A model generated the notes under the pieces. The model was given only the letters and a program-made list of their open reading frames with translations, did no database searches and was not told the origin of the DNA. 64,000 bases of DNA from an uncultured Prevotella sp. (GTDB lineage: Bacteria; Bacteroidota; Bacteroidia; Bacteroidales; Bacteroidaceae), in NCBI GenBank assembly GCA_944320105.1, contig CALUGA010000009.1, positions 1 to 64,000 of the forward strand, read 5' to 3'. Shown in pieces: positions 32,500-42,401 of the stretch (its first letter is position 1; each line of letters opens with the position of its first letter). Made by a program: the position numbers and the translations under genes.

Positions 32500-35064
32500 C
32501 TATCCGCAGCGGCTGGCTCCGCAGTTCTTGCATATGAGGCAGCCCTCTTGGTAGACGAGCGTCTCCTGGCCGCAGACGGGGCATTTCTGACCCTTGGCCT
32601 CGGTGCCGTCGACCACGTATTTCTTAAGGGCGCGCTCCACGCCGTTCTTCCAGGTGTTGATGCTCTCGTCCTTGAGTTGCAACGAACCGACAAGCTTTAT
32701 GACGTGGGCGATGGGCATACGGTAGCGGAGCACACCGCTGATGAGCTTGGCGTAGTTCCAGTATTCGGGGTTGAACTTCTCGCTCAGGCCCTCAACGGTG
32801 GTCTTGTAGCCGCGCTTGTTCTCAAACTGGAAGTCGTAGCGGTGCTTGCCGTTCTCGTCGGTCTGCTTTATTATCTTGCCCTTGGTGACGGTCTTTGGCA
32901 GCACGATGCCCTCTTCATCGTCCTGCAGTCCGGTGAAGATTTCGTAAGGATAGCCGTTGAGCAGGCCCACGAAGGCCACCCACTTCTCCTTGTTGTTCTG
33001 GAAGCGCACCACGTCGCACTCAAGCTCCTTGGGCCTCACCTCGGTCACTTCGGGCTGCTTGCACGGCGCAGGCTCGGGCTGCAGCGTGGCCCCCTCGCCC
33101 TTCTTGTCTTTCTTGGATACGGAAATCATTACGCCCGAGCGGCTGCCCTCGCGGTAGATGGTGCAGCCCTTGCAGCCGGAACGCCATGCCTCGACGTAGA
33201 GACGGTTGACGAGCGACTCATCGACATCGGCCGGCAGGTTGACGGTAACGCTGATGGAGTGGTCTACCCACTTCTGTATGGCGCCCTGCATACGCACTTT
33301 CATGAGCCAGTCCACGTCGTTGGCCGTGGCCTTGTAGTAAGGCGACTTGGCCACGAGGGCGTCTATCTCGTCCTGCGTGTACTTCTTGTTGATGTCGTAG
33401 CCGTTGACCTCCATCCACGTGAGGAACTTGCGGTGGTAAACGATGTACTCCTCGAAAGAGTCGCCCACCTCGTCAACATAGTCAACATGAACATCGGGGT
33501 CGCCCGGGTTTACCTTGCGACGGCGTTTGTAGACGGGCATGAACACCGGCTCGATGCCGCTGGTAGTCTGCGTCATGAGGCTGGTGGTGCCGGTGGGCGC
33601 GATGGTGAGGCAGGCAATGTTGCGGCGGCCATGCGCGGCCATGTCGGCATAGAGCTGCGGGTCGGCCTCGCGCAGGCGAGCCACGAAGGGATTGTCTTTC
33701 TCGCGCTCCGCGTCATATACCTCGAAAGCCCCGCGCTCACGCGCCATCTCCACCGACGAGCGGTATGCGGCCAGTGCGAGCGCCTTGTGAACCTCAACGG
33801 AGAAAGCCGTGGCCTCCTCGGTGCCGTAGCGCAGGCCCATGGCTGCGAGCATGTCGCCCTCGGCGGTGATGCCCACGCCCGTGCGGCGGCCCATGCCGCT
33901 CTTGCGCTTTATCTTCTCCCAAAGGTGATACTCGGCTCCCTTCACCTCGTCAGACTGCGGGTCGGCCTTCACCTTCTCCATGATCATGTCTATCTTCTCA
34001 AGCTCAAGGTCAACGATGTCGTCCATTATGCGCTGGGCGGCGCGCACGTGGCTGCGGAAGAGGTCGTAGTCGAAGCGAGCCTGCGGCGTGAACGGGTCGA
34101 TGACGTATGAGTAGAGGTTGATGGAAAGCAGGCGGCACGAGTCGTAGGGGCAGAGCGGAATCTCGCCACAAGGGTTGGTAGAGACGGTGCGGAAGCCCAG
34201 GTCGGCATAGCAGTCGGGCAGGCTCTCGCGCAGGATGGTATCCCAGAAGAGCACTCCAGGCTCGGCGCTCTTCCATGCGTTGTGCACAATCTTGGCCCAG
34301 AGATCCTTGGCACTGATTTCCTTGCGGTACATGGGGTTGTCGCCGCTGATGGGGAACTGCTGCACGTATGGGCGGCCGTCGATGGCCGCCTGCATGAACT
34401 CGTCGTCGATCTTCACCGACACATTGGCCCCGGTGACCTTGCCCTCGGTCATCTTGGCGTCGATGAAAGCCTCGCTGTCGGGGTGCTTGATGCTCACGGA
34501 GAGCATGAGCGCGCCGCGGCGTCCGTCCTGCGCCACCTCGCGGGTGGAGTTGCTGTAACGCTCCATGAACGGCACGAGGCCCGTGGAGGTGAGGGCGGAG
34601 TTGTTTACCGGCGAGCCTTTGGGGCGTATGTGCGACATATCGTGGCCCACGCCGCCGCGCCGCTTCATGAGCTGCACCTGCTCCTCGTCGATGCGCATTA
34701 TGGCGCCGTAGGAGTCGGCATCGCCGTCGATGCCAATCACGAAGCAGTTGCTAAGCGAGGCAATCTGGTGATTGTTGCCAATGCCGGTCATGGGGCTGCC
34801 GGCGGGGATGATGTAGCGGAAGTGGTCGAGCAGGGCGAACACCTCCTCTGCCGACATCGGATTGGCATACTTCTGCTCAATGCGGGCAATCTCGCGGGCT
34901 ATGCGCCAATGCATATCCTCGGGCGAACGCTCGTAGATATTGCCGAAGCTGTCCTTCATGGCGTACTTGTTGACCCACACGCGGGCAGCAAGCTCGTCGC
35001 CGCGAAAATATTCTAAGGAAGCCGCAAAAGCCTCCTCGTAAGTGAAAGTCTTGTCAGAATCCAT
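32500..35064 (-). CDS. nrdJ: Adenosylcobalamin-dependent (class II) ribonucleotide reductase
   Basis: This 854-residue protein starts at an N-terminal domain (TFTYEEAFAASLEYFRGDELAARVWVNKYAMKD). The barrel has the cysteine-bearing block ASLSNCFVIG (about 105-115) and the active-site loop NPCGEIPLCPYDSCRLLSINL. A C-terminal zinc-ribbon-like tail reads CPVCGQETLVYQEGCLICKNCGASRCG in two CxxC pairs. It makes deoxyribonucleotides using adenosylcobalamin, with or without oxygen. A -7-like TATCTTTG box (35087-35094, minus) is 23 bases upstream of the start. No cobalamin riboswitch was recognised in the leader. A -33 element is not clear. Confidence 0.93.
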   Translation of the reverse strand: MDSDKTFTYEEAFAASLEYFRGDELAARVWVNKYAMKDSFGNIYERSPEDMHWRIAREIARIEQKYANPMSAEEVFALLDHFRYIIPAGSPMTGIGNNHQIASLSNCFVIGIDGDADSYGAIMRIDEEQVQLMKRRGGVGHDMSHIRPKGSPVNNSALTSTGLVPFMERYSNSTREVAQDGRRGALMLSVSIKHPDSEAFIDAKMTEGKVTGANVSVKIDDEFMQAAIDGRPYVQQFPISGDNPMYRKEISAKDLWAKIVHNAWKSAEPGVLFWDTILRESLPDCYADLGFRTVSTNPCGEIPLCPYDSCRLLSINLYSYVIDPFTPQARFDYDLFRSHVRAAQRIMDDIVDLELEKIDMIMEKVKADPQSDEVKGAEYHLWEKIKRKSGMGRRTGVGITAEGDMLAAMGLRYGTEEATAFSVEVHKALALAAYRSSVEMARERGAFEVYDAEREKDNPFVARLREADPQLYADMAAHGRRNIACLTIAPTGTTSLMTQTTSGIEPVFMPVYKRRRKVNPGDPDVHVDYVDEVGDSFEEYIVYHRKFLTWMEVNGYDINKKYTQDEIDALVAKSPYYKATANDVDWLMKVRMQGAIQKWVDHSISVTVNLPADVDESLVNRLYVEAWRSGCKGCTIYREGSRSGVMISVSKKDKKGEGATLQPEPAPCKQPEVTEVRPKELECDVVRFQNNKEKWVAFVGLLNGYPYEIFTGLQDDEEGIVLPKTVTKGKIIKQTDENGKHRYDFQFENKRGYKTTVEGLSEKFNPEYWNYAKLISGVLRYRMPIAHVIKLVGSLQLKDESINTWKNGVERALKKYVVDGTEAKGQKCPVCGQETLVYQEGCLICKNCGASRCG

Positions 35065-35431
35065 CGCAATTTTATGTTAGTGTGGGCAAAGATAGGTCTT
35101 TTTCGCGAGACTGGGAAATATTTTTTTGGAAAACTTTGCGCCATTTTCTCCACCCAAAGTTGCCTGAAACGGATAACTTTTTAAGCCTCACGGAGATACA
35201 AGGGAAATGAAGAGTGAAGAATGAAGAAGCCCCCTCCGGCTCCCCCAAGGGGGAGTGAAGGGTTCCTCAAGCTGGGGAGAAGCCCCGCATCAAGGGCGTG
35301 ACAAGCAAACGTCTGAACTCCTGTACTCCTGAACTCCTGAACTTCTGTACTCCTCTAAACAAAACGTGGCGGCTGCAAAAAAACGCGACAAAAGCCATGC
35401 CAACAAACGCCACCGACGATCCGGCACCGCG
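35065..35431. other. Spacer between divergent nrdJ and tnaA, left part
   Basis: It holds the nrdJ -7-like box (35087-35094), a CCCCCTCCGGCTCCCCCAAG motif near 35226 resembling the palindromic element family, and a 9-nt repeat TGAACTCCTG/TACTCCTGA at 35314-35357. Frames crossing it are repeat run-through. Confidence 0.55.
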
Positions 35432-35519
35432 AAACAGCCCATATCGCAGCCTCAAACAGGCCGTTTGGCAATGCGAAAAGGGCTGTTTGGGAGCGCAAAA
35501 CGGCACATATCGCAACGCA
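35432..35519. repeat. 22-nt-period dyad array, copy 2
   Basis: Four units. Cores are AAACAGCCCATAT (35432), AAACAGGCCGTTT (35454), AAAAGGGCTGTTT (35476) and AAACGGCACATAT (35498). Linkers are CGCAGCCTC, GGCAATGCG, GGGAGCGCA and CGCAACGCA. The period is exactly 22. Confidence 0.85.
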
Positions 35520-35713
35520 TTGAGAGCCAGACGGTTGCAAAAGCAGCGGCTATTTGCGAACAATCTTTACATTTTCAGTTGCCCGCCAGTAGTCTTCCAC
35601 ACTGCGGCAGCTTGCAAACAGCCCGTAACAAAGGGGAGGGGCAGCACTTGGCAAATTGCAGAAAGCCGTATAAATATTTCGCCGCAAAGCGATGGTTTCT
35701 CATATATTTTCCG

Positions 35714-35721
35714 TAAATTTG
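35714..35721 (+). promoter_or_regulatory. -7-like box upstream of tryptophanase
   Basis: TAAATTTG lies 42 bases before the start codon. No good TTG at the usual distance is present, so this is a partial promoter match. Confidence 0.4.
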
Positions 35722-35763
35722 CAAAAGATAAGCTAACCATAACATAAACCTAAACATCAACCT

Positions 35764-37137
35764 ATGCAACTACCATTCGCAGAATCGTGGAAAATCAAGA
35801 TGGTGGAGCCTATCCGCAAGAGCACTCGCGAACAGCGCGAGCAGTGGATAAAGGAGGCCCACTACAACGTGTTTCAGCTAAAAGCCAACCAAGTGTACAT
35901 CGACCTCATCACCGACTCCGGCACCGGAGCCATGAGCGACCGGCAGTGGGCCGCGCTGATGATGGGCGACGAGAGCTACGCGGGGGCAGAGTCGTTCTTC
36001 AGGCTCAAGGAAACCATCACGCGGCTCACGGGCTTCAACTACGTGATACCCACCCACCAGGGCCGCGCGGCGGAGAACGTGCTCTTCTCTTACCTCGTAC
36101 ACGAAGGCGACATAGTGCCGGGCAACTCGCACTTCGACACTACCAAGGGCCACATAGAGGGGCGCAAGGCCACCGCTCTCGACTGCACCATCGACGAGGC
36201 CAAGCAGACGCAGCTCGAAATACCGTTCAAGGGCAACGTTGACCCGGCCAAGCTGGAGCGCGCCCTGCAAGAGAACGCCGACCGCATACCTTTCATCATC
36301 GTGACCATAACCAACAACACGGCCGGCGGGCAGCCCGTATCGATGGAGAACCTGAGGGCTGTGCGAGCAGTGGCCGACAAGTACGGCAAGCCCGTGATAT
36401 TCGACTCGGCGCGCTTCGCCGAGAACGCTTACTTCATAAAGACGCGCGAGGAGGGCTACAAGGACAAGACGATAAAGGAGATAACGCGGGAGATGTTTGC
36501 ACTGGCCGACGGCATGACGATGAGCGCAAAGAAAGACGGCATAGTGAACATGGGCGGCTTCATAGCCACCAACCGCAAGGACTGGTACGACGGGGCAAAG
36601 GGCTTCTGCGTGCAGTTTGAGGGCTACCTCACCTACGGCGGCATGAACGGACGCGACATGGAGGCACTGGCCGTGGGCCTGGACGAGAATACTGAGTTCG
36701 ACAACATCGAGACGCGCATACACCAGGTGCACCGCCTGGCCATGAAGCTCGACGAGTACGGCATACCCTATCAGCGCCCGGCGGGCGGACACGCCATATT
36801 CGTTGACGCGCCTAAGGTGCTGACACACGTACCAAAGGAGGAGTTCCCGGCGCAAACGCTAACCGTCGAGCTGTACCTTGAGGCCGGCATCCGCGGCTGC
36901 GAGATAGGCTACCTGCTGGCCGACCGCGACCCCGTGACGCGCCAGAACCGCTTCAACGGGCTTGACTTGCTGCGCCTGGCCATACCGCGCCGCGTATATA
37001 CCGACAACCACATCGACGTGGTGGCAGCCGCGCTGAAGAACGTTTACGACCGCCGCGAGCAGGTGACGCGGGGCGTGCGCATAGCCTGGGAGGCACCGCT
37101 GATGCGCCACTTCACCGTGCAGTTGGAACGGCTCTGA
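35764..37137 (+). CDS. tnaA: Tryptophanase
   Basis: This 457-residue PLP enzyme of the tryptophanase/tyrosine phenol-lyase family is close to what I recall of Bacteroides TnaA. Motifs: VEPIRKSTREQREQWIKEA at the start, LITDSGTGAMSDRQW, GDESYAGAESF, IPTHQGRAAENVLFS, ITNNTAGGQPVSMENLRAV, FDSARFAENAYFIK, and the Schiff-base region MTMSAKKDGIVNMGG (lysines near 256-257). It cleaves L-Trp to indole, pyruvate and ammonia. A tyrosine phenol-lyase role cannot be fully excluded by eye. No TnaC leader or permease gene is adjacent. A strong terminator follows at 37159. Confidence 0.93.
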   Translation: MQLPFAESWKIKMVEPIRKSTREQREQWIKEAHYNVFQLKANQVYIDLITDSGTGAMSDRQWAALMMGDESYAGAESFFRLKETITRLTGFNYVIPTHQGRAAENVLFSYLVHEGDIVPGNSHFDTTKGHIEGRKATALDCTIDEAKQTQLEIPFKGNVDPAKLERALQENADRIPFIIVTITNNTAGGQPVSMENLRAVRAVADKYGKPVIFDSARFAENAYFIKTREEGYKDKTIKEITREMFALADGMTMSAKKDGIVNMGGFIATNRKDWYDGAKGFCVQFEGYLTYGGMNGRDMEALAVGLDENTEFDNIETRIHQVHRLAMKLDEYGIPYQRPAGGHAIFVDAPKVLTHVPKEEFPAQTLTVELYLEAGIRGCEIGYLLADRDPVTRQNRFNGLDLLRLAIPRRVYTDNHIDVVAAALKNVYDRREQVTRGVRIAWEAPLMRHFTVQLERL

Positions 37138-37158
37138 GGCCATTCTGCCCAAACATAA

Positions 37159-37202
37159 AAACAGCCGCCGCAGTGACTTACACACTGCGGTGGCTGTTTT
37201 TT
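37159..37202 (+). terminator. Rho-independent terminator after tnaA
   Basis: ACAGCCGCCGCAGTG pairs with CACTGCGGTGGCTGT over a 7-base loop, preceded by an A run and followed by six T. Confidence 0.92.
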
Positions 37203-37303
37203 GTGCCGTCTGCAACAGGTTGGGCCGACGAAAAACAATGGGTAGAAAGCATGAGTAACAGAAATTATGCGTAAATTTGCATCCAAACAAACCGCAATAC
37301 AAC

Positions 37304-38041
37304 ATGGAGACAATAAACACACGGCGGACAATCCGCAAGTATTCTGACAAGGACGTGAGCGAGGAACTGCTGAACAAACTGCTCAGCGAGGCCGCGCGCA
37401 CGCAGACCATGGGCAACCTGCAACTGTACAGTGTGGTGGTGACGCGCTCAAAAGAGGGCAAGGAAAGGCTCGCCCCGGCGCACTTCAACCAGCCGATGGT
37501 AACAGAGGCTCCGGTGGTGCTCACCATCTGCGCCGACTACAACCGCACTTCGGCGTGGTGCCGCTGCCGCAAGGCCGAGCCGGGATACGACAACTTCCTG
37601 TCGTTCATCAACGCCGCCACCGACGCGCTGCTCTATACACAGACGTTCTGCAACCTCGCCGAGGAGGCCGGCCTGGGCCTGTGCTTCCTCGGAACAACCG
37701 TTTATATGCCACAGATGATAATAGACGCGCTCCGCCTGCCACAGCTCGTGATGCCAGTGGCCACGCTTACTGTGGGCTGGCCGGCAGAGAACCCGCCCCT
37801 CTCCGACCGCCTCTCGACCGAAGCCTTCGTCCACCAAGAGGCTTACCACGACTATTCGCCGGCTGACATCGACCGCCTCTATGCCTACAAGGAGGCTTTG
37901 GAGGAGAACAAGCACTTCTGCGAGATTAACCAAAAGGAAACGCTCGCGCAGATTTTCACCGACATACGCTATACCAAGAAGGACTGCGAAGCAATGTCGG
38001 AAGGAATGCTCGATGCCCTGAGGAAGCAAGGATTCATCTAA
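37304..38041 (+). CDS. Nitroreductase family NAD(P)H:FMN oxidoreductase
   Basis: This 245-residue protein starts at ATG 37304 (METINTRRTIRKYSDKDVSEELL); the frame is open further upstream but that falls in the -7-like box TAAATTTG (37272-37279). RTIRKYSD is the usual N-terminal FMN phosphate-binding motif. TQTMGNLQLYSVVV and the later EEAGLGLCFLGTTVYMP and LPVMP-like VMPVATLTVGWPAE are standard nitroreductase features. Such enzymes reduce nitro compounds, quinones or flavins as homodimers; the substrate here is unknown. It sits behind the tnaA terminator with its own -7-like box, so it is probably transcribed separately. Confidence 0.88.
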   Translation: METINTRRTIRKYSDKDVSEELLNKLLSEAARTQTMGNLQLYSVVVTRSKEGKERLAPAHFNQPMVTEAPVVLTICADYNRTSAWCRCRKAEPGYDNFLSFINAATDALLYTQTFCNLAEEAGLGLCFLGTTVYMPQMIIDALRLPQLVMPVATLTVGWPAENPPLSDRLSTEAFVHQEAYHDYSPADIDRLYAYKEALEENKHFCEINQKETLAQIFTDIRYTKKDCEAMSEGMLDALRKQGFI

Positions 38042-38178
38042 AGGTAAAAGGGTAAAAAGGTAAAAAGGCAAAGGCTACGCTAACCAAAGCGCACAATTTG
38101 ATGCAATTATTTTTGAACATCTACTTATAATTCCGAACGGAAAACTGAGCAAAAACGAAGTAAACATCTTTATAAACC

Positions 38179-38221
38179 AAACGGAAAGGCCTCCCACCAA
38201 GCGCGGGAGGCCTTTCCGTTT
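38179..38221. terminator. Bidirectional terminator between nitroreductase and MFS genes
   Basis: AAACGGAAAGGCCTCCC pairs perfectly with GGGAGGCCTTTCCGTTT over a 9-base loop, between convergent genes. T runs flank both sides of the stem. Confidence 0.92.
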
Positions 38222-38254
38222 GATTTATGTCATGGCCGCAGGGCGGCGCAACAT

Positions 38255-39706
38255 TTAGTCAACGATGATGGGCTTGTACTTCGGAACGAGCGCCTTCATG
38301 ATGATCCAAGCCAGCAGGTAGGCCACGGCGCAGATGCAGAAGATGATCATGTAGCCGGCGGGCTTGCCCTCGAAACCGAGGAACGAGAACGAGCTACCCA
38401 TGGTCTCTGCATACGTGAAGAGCGAACCGGCACCCTTGTTGATGAGCAGCGAGCCGAGTCCTCCGGCCATTGCACCGATTCCGGTGATGGTTGCTATGGT
38501 AGACTTCGGGAACATATCGCCAATGGTAGAGAACAGGTTGGCCGACCAAGCCTGGTGGCCTGCACCTGCAAGACCGATGATGATTGCAGGGAACCAAGCC
38601 GTATATGCACCCAGAGGCTGCGCGAACAGGGCGAACAGCGGGAAGAAAGCGAATATCAGCATGGCAAGCATACGGCCCGCATACGGACCCATACCCTTCT
38701 TCTCAACGAAGAGCTTGGGCAGGTATCCGCCATAGATTGACAGCACGGTAACGATGAGGTAGAGCACGAAGATGAGCGCGATGCCCATTGGCGAGGACGA
38801 CTCGTAGCCGAACTGGTCGGAGAAATAGGCGGGGGCCCAGAACAGGTAGAACCACCAAACGCCGTCGGTGAAGAACTTGCCCACAACGAACGACCACGTC
38901 TGCTTGTACTTGAAGCACTGCAGGAACGGTATGGTTTTCTCCTCCTTGGCCTCTGCGGCAGGCTTCGTCTCTGCCTCTTCGTCCTGGTTAACGTAGATAA
39001 GCTCAGCCTTGTTCACGTGCTTTGAGTTCTCGGGCTTCTCATAGAGGTGTGCCCAGAAGAACATCCAGATGAAGCCGATGGCACCGATGATGATGAAAGC
39101 CATCTCCCAACCGAAGTGCTTGGCGAGCACCGGGATGGTGAGCGGGGCTGCCAATGCGCCCACGGAAGCGCCAGCATTGAATATCGAGGTGGCGAAAGCG
39201 CGGTCCTTCTTCGGGAAATACTCGGCCGTCACCTTGATGGCTGCGGGGAAGTTTCCGGCCTCGCCGAGGGCGAGGATGGCGCGGCAAACGAGGAAGAGCC
39301 ATACGCTGAGGGTGGCTATGGCCACGGCCGTGGCACTGCCGGCCTCAACGGCACGGAGGGCAGCAACGGAGTCGAGGCCCTCAACCTGCATTGTAACCCA
39401 GCCGCAACCTGCGTGCAAGCATGCGCCGAGCGACCAGATGAAGATGGCCCAGAGATAGCCTTTCTTTATGCCCATCCAATCGACAAACTTGCCGGCAAAG
39501 AGGCAGGCAATGGCGTAAAATACTGAGAAGAAACCGGTAATGGTACCGTAATCGGAATCATTCCAGTGGAACTCGGGTGCTATGAAGTCTTTCCACGTAA
39601 GCGAAAGAACCTGCCTGTCGAGGTAGTTCACCGTCGTTGCGCAGAAAAGCAAAGCACAAATGACCCAACGAAAATTGGTCATCTTGGTTGTTTGGATAGA
39701 ATTCAT
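38255..39706 (-). CDS. MFS transporter of the hexuronate/anion:cation symporter type
   Basis: This 483-residue, 12-helix MFS protein resembles ExuT. It has NYLDRQVLSLTWKDF in helix 1, GKFVDWMGIKKGYLWAIFIWSLGAC (loop 2-3 motif), RAILALGEAGNFPAAIKVTAEYFPKKDRAFATSIFNAGASVGALAAP (helices 4-5), a charged central loop (NSKHVNKAELIYVNQDEEAETKPAAEAKEEK), and GHQAWSANLFSTIGDMFPK in the second half. It probably imports sugar acids (glucuronate or galacturonate) with protons, but the substrate is inference. No uronate catabolic genes are adjacent. A -7-like TAACTTTG (39764-39771, minus) is 57 bases upstream of the start. Confidence 0.85.
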   Translation of the reverse strand: MNSIQTTKMTNFRWVICALLFCATTVNYLDRQVLSLTWKDFIAPEFHWNDSDYGTITGFFSVFYAIACLFAGKFVDWMGIKKGYLWAIFIWSLGACLHAGCGWVTMQVEGLDSVAALRAVEAGSATAVAIATLSVWLFLVCRAILALGEAGNFPAAIKVTAEYFPKKDRAFATSIFNAGASVGALAAPLTIPVLAKHFGWEMAFIIIGAIGFIWMFFWAHLYEKPENSKHVNKAELIYVNQDEEAETKPAAEAKEEKTIPFLQCFKYKQTWSFVVGKFFTDGVWWFYLFWAPAYFSDQFGYESSSPMGIALIFVLYLIVTVLSIYGGYLPKLFVEKKGMGPYAGRMLAMLIFAFFPLFALFAQPLGAYTAWFPAIIIGLAGAGHQAWSANLFSTIGDMFPKSTIATITGIGAMAGGLGSLLINKGAGSLFTYAETMGSSFSFLGFEGKPAGYMIIFCICAVAYLLAWIIMKALVPKYKPIIVD

Positions 39707-39791
39707 TAGTTATTAATTAGTTTTTATTTATTGTCTGGTAGATACCGAAAAGTAACTTACGCGCAAAGTTACTGTTTTTTATTTAAAATAC

Positions 39792-39831
39792 AGATGCCGC
39801 CTCGTTAAATTAGTTTAACGGGGCGGCATCT
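39792..39831 (-). terminator. Terminator after murF-alr
   Basis: AGATGCCGCC...TTAAA pairs with TTTAACGGGGCGGCATCT over a short loop, 29 bases past the stop codon; on the minus strand TGTATTTT follows. Confidence 0.85.
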
Positions 39832-39859
39832 GGCAAAATTGAGCCAAACGTGGGTTGCC

Positions 39860-42331
39860 TCAATCTTGGAAATATACTTTCTTGACGCGGCTGCTTACGC
39901 TCGTGAGCACCTCGTATGGGATTGTGCCGAGGGCGTCGGAGAGCACGGTGACGGGCAGGTGGTCGCCGAATATCTCCACGGAGTCGCCCTCGCGGCAATC
40001 AATGCCGGTCACGTCGATCATCGCCACGTCCATGCAGATGTTGCCGACGTATGGTGCCGGCTGCCCGTTTACGAGGCAATGGCAGTGTCCGCAGCCCAGA
40101 TGGCGGTTCAGTCCGTCGGCATATCCTATGGGGATGGCGGCTATAATGCTGTCGCGTGTGAGTCGGCCCTTGCGGCTGTAGCCCACGGTTTCCTCCTTAG
40201 GCACGTGGCGGAGCTGCAGTATTGTGGTCTTAAGTGTGCAGACATTGTTGATGATGCGGTTGTCGCGGCTGTCGATGCCGTACAGTCCCAAGCCCAGCCT
40301 GCACATATCGAGCTGCCGCTCGGGGAAGTGCTCAATGCCCGCGGAGTTGTCCATGTGGCGCAGTATCTTGTGGTCGAAGGCAGCCTGCAGCTTTCGGCTG
40401 GCCTCGTCGAAGAGGGCGAACTGCATGGCCGAGAAGCTGTCGAAGTCGTCGCTGTCGGAGCCGACGAAGTGCGAGAACACCGACCGGGGGATGATGGCGT
40501 TCTGGTGTTTCAGGCGGCTTATCACCTCGTCGATGTCGTTCTTGGGGTCGAAACCGAGGCGGTGCATGCCCGTGTCGAGCTTTATGTGTACCGGGTAATT
40601 GGTTATTCCCTCCTTCTCTGCTGCGCGTATGAGGGCATCCATAAGGCGGAAGCTGTATACCTCAGGCTCCAAGTCGTAGTCGAACATGGCCTTGAACGCC
40701 GTCATCTCTGGGTTCATTATCATGATGTTGGTAGTGATTCCGTTCTTGCGGAGGGTCACTCCCTCGTCGGCAACGGCCACTGCGAGGTAGTCAACGCGGT
40801 GGTCTTGCAGCGTCTTGGCTACCTCCACGGCCCCTGCGCCGTATGCATCGGCCTTCACCATGCACACCATCTTCGTCTCGGGCTTGAGGAAAGAGCGGTA
40901 GAAGTTGAGGTTAGCCACAAGGGCATTGAGGTTGACCTCAAGTATGGTTTCGTGTACTTTCTGTTCCAGAAGCTCGGTAAGGCGGTCGAAGCCGAACGCC
41001 CGCGAGCCTTTGATGAGGATGACCTCATCGCGCAGCGAGCGGAACACGGGGCTGCCCACGAAGCTGTCTACGCTCGTGAAGAAGTGCTTCTCGCCCACGG
41101 CTATGGCATCTGCCTCGGCCGAGATGTCGGGCCCTATGCCTATTAGCTTGCTTACGCCGCGCTTTGCCGCCAGCTCGCCCACCTCGGCGTAGAGCCGTTC
41201 GGGGCGTTCGCCGCTTTGGTAAATGTCGCTCAGGATGAGCGTGCGGCGGCGCCCCAACTGGTCGGGGCGGCGGTTCATAAAGTCGAGCGCAATGTCGAGC
41301 GAGTTGATGTCGGAGTTGTAAGAGTCGTTGATGAGCGTGCAGCCGCGCTGCCCCTCCTTCACCTCAAGGCGCATGGCCACAGGCTCCAAGGTCGCCATGC
41401 GGGCGGCAAGGGCATCGGGCTGCACGCCGAGACGGAGCGCGACGCAGGCGCAGGCGAACGAGCAGCCGAGCGAAGCATCGTCGATGAAAGGCAGGCGGTA
41501 GCTGCCTTCAGTGCCTTTATATATATAATGTATGGTAGAGGTGGTGCCTTCGGCCTCGACGGAAGCCACGTAGAAAGCCGCGCTGCGGCTCTGGCGGCTC
41601 CACCCTATCTTCTCACCGGCAAAACCCGACTTGCGCAGGCAGCGGCTCACAGTCTCGTCGTCGGAGTCGTAAACCACCACGCGGGCATCGTGAAACAGCG
41701 CCAGCTTCTCCCAACATTTCTCCTCCAAAGAGCGGAAATTCTCCTGATGGGCCGCGCCGAGCGAGGTGAGCACGCCGATGGTAGGCTGTATGATGTCGCG
41801 CAGGGCCTGCATCTCGCCGGGGCGGCTTATGCCCGCCTCGAAGAGTGCCACGTTGGTATGCTCACTGAGCAGCCACACCGAGAGCGGCACGCCTATCTGC
41901 GAATTGTAGCTCTTGGGCGAGCGGGTGACCACCATCTGCGGCGAGAGCAGCTGGTAGAGCCACTCCTTCACCATCGTCTTGCCGTTGGAGCCGGTGATGC
42001 CCACCACCGGTATGGAGAACTCGTCGCGGTGGCGTTCGGCCAAACGCTGCAACGCTTCGAGCGTGTCGACCACCTTGAGGAAGTTCGCCCCGGCGTATTC
42101 AGCCACGTTGTCAGGCAGGCGGCTCACAACGAAGTTGCGCACGCCACGGCGGTAAAGCTCGGGTATGTAGCGGTGGCCGTCGTTGCGCTCAGAGCGCAAG
42201 GCGAAGAAAAGGGTTTCCTCCGGGAAACAGAGCGAGCGGCTGTCGGTGAGCAGCCACCCTATGCTGGCATCGGCCTCGCCGATGCGCCGCGCCCCAATGA
42301 GCGTGGTGACTTTTTCGATTGAATACTTCAT
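39860..42331 (-). CDS. Bifunctional MurF ligase / alanine racemase
   Basis: This 823-residue fusion is typical of Bacteroidetes. The N-terminal part (1-450) is UDP-MurNAc-tripeptide:D-Ala-D-Ala ligase, with ATP loop VGITGSNGKTMVKEW (about 115) and NDSYNSDINSLDIALDFM. The C-terminal part (about 455-823) is a PLP alanine racemase, with MVKADAYGAGAVEVAKTL (PLP lysine, about 492), HIKLDTGMHRLGF and the catalytic Tyr region TVGYSRKGRLT (about 717). It makes D-Ala and joins D-Ala-D-Ala to the peptidoglycan precursor in the cytosol. The start MKYSIEKVTTL at 42331 gives a normal MurF N-terminus; the frame extends further upstream but into the promoter. Promoter at 42372-42401. Confidence 0.93.
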   Translation of the reverse strand: MKYSIEKVTTLIGARRIGEADASIGWLLTDSRSLCFPEETLFFALRSERNDGHRYIPELYRRGVRNFVVSRLPDNVAEYAGANFLKVVDTLEALQRLAERHRDEFSIPVVGITGSNGKTMVKEWLYQLLSPQMVVTRSPKSYNSQIGVPLSVWLLSEHTNVALFEAGISRPGEMQALRDIIQPTIGVLTSLGAAHQENFRSLEEKCWEKLALFHDARVVVYDSDDETVSRCLRKSGFAGEKIGWSRQSRSAAFYVASVEAEGTTSTIHYIYKGTEGSYRLPFIDDASLGCSFACACVALRLGVQPDALAARMATLEPVAMRLEVKEGQRGCTLINDSYNSDINSLDIALDFMNRRPDQLGRRRTLILSDIYQSGERPERLYAEVGELAAKRGVSKLIGIGPDISAEADAIAVGEKHFFTSVDSFVGSPVFRSLRDEVILIKGSRAFGFDRLTELLEQKVHETILEVNLNALVANLNFYRSFLKPETKMVCMVKADAYGAGAVEVAKTLQDHRVDYLAVAVADEGVTLRKNGITTNIMIMNPEMTAFKAMFDYDLEPEVYSFRLMDALIRAAEKEGITNYPVHIKLDTGMHRLGFDPKNDIDEVISRLKHQNAIIPRSVFSHFVGSDSDDFDSFSAMQFALFDEASRKLQAAFDHKILRHMDNSAGIEHFPERQLDMCRLGLGLYGIDSRDNRIINNVCTLKTTILQLRHVPKEETVGYSRKGRLTRDSIIAAIPIGYADGLNRHLGCGHCHCLVNGQPAPYVGNICMDVAMIDVTGIDCREGDSVEIFGDHLPVTVLSDALGTIPYEVLTSVSSRVKKVYFQD

Positions 42332-42371
42332 CGTTGTCTTGTTTATGCGCCATGGCGCAGCTTTAGCAGTG

Positions 42372-42401
42372 CAAAGATATTGCAAATAGAGCGAAAGGCA
42401 A
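42372..42401 (-). promoter_or_regulatory. Promoter of murF-alr
   Basis: Read on the minus strand, -33 TTG (42399-42401) and -7 TATCTTTG (42372-42379) are 19 bases apart; the start codon is 41 bases downstream. Confidence 0.72.

Noticed and set aside
35065..35300. Cobalamin riboswitch for nrdJ or the TonB receptor
   Set aside because: I looked for the conserved B12-box type sequence and saw none in either leader.
35298..35747. 149-residue frame between nrdJ and tnaA
   Set aside because: It crosses the 9-nt and 22-nt arrays and has no family features; the 22-nt period is not codon-based.
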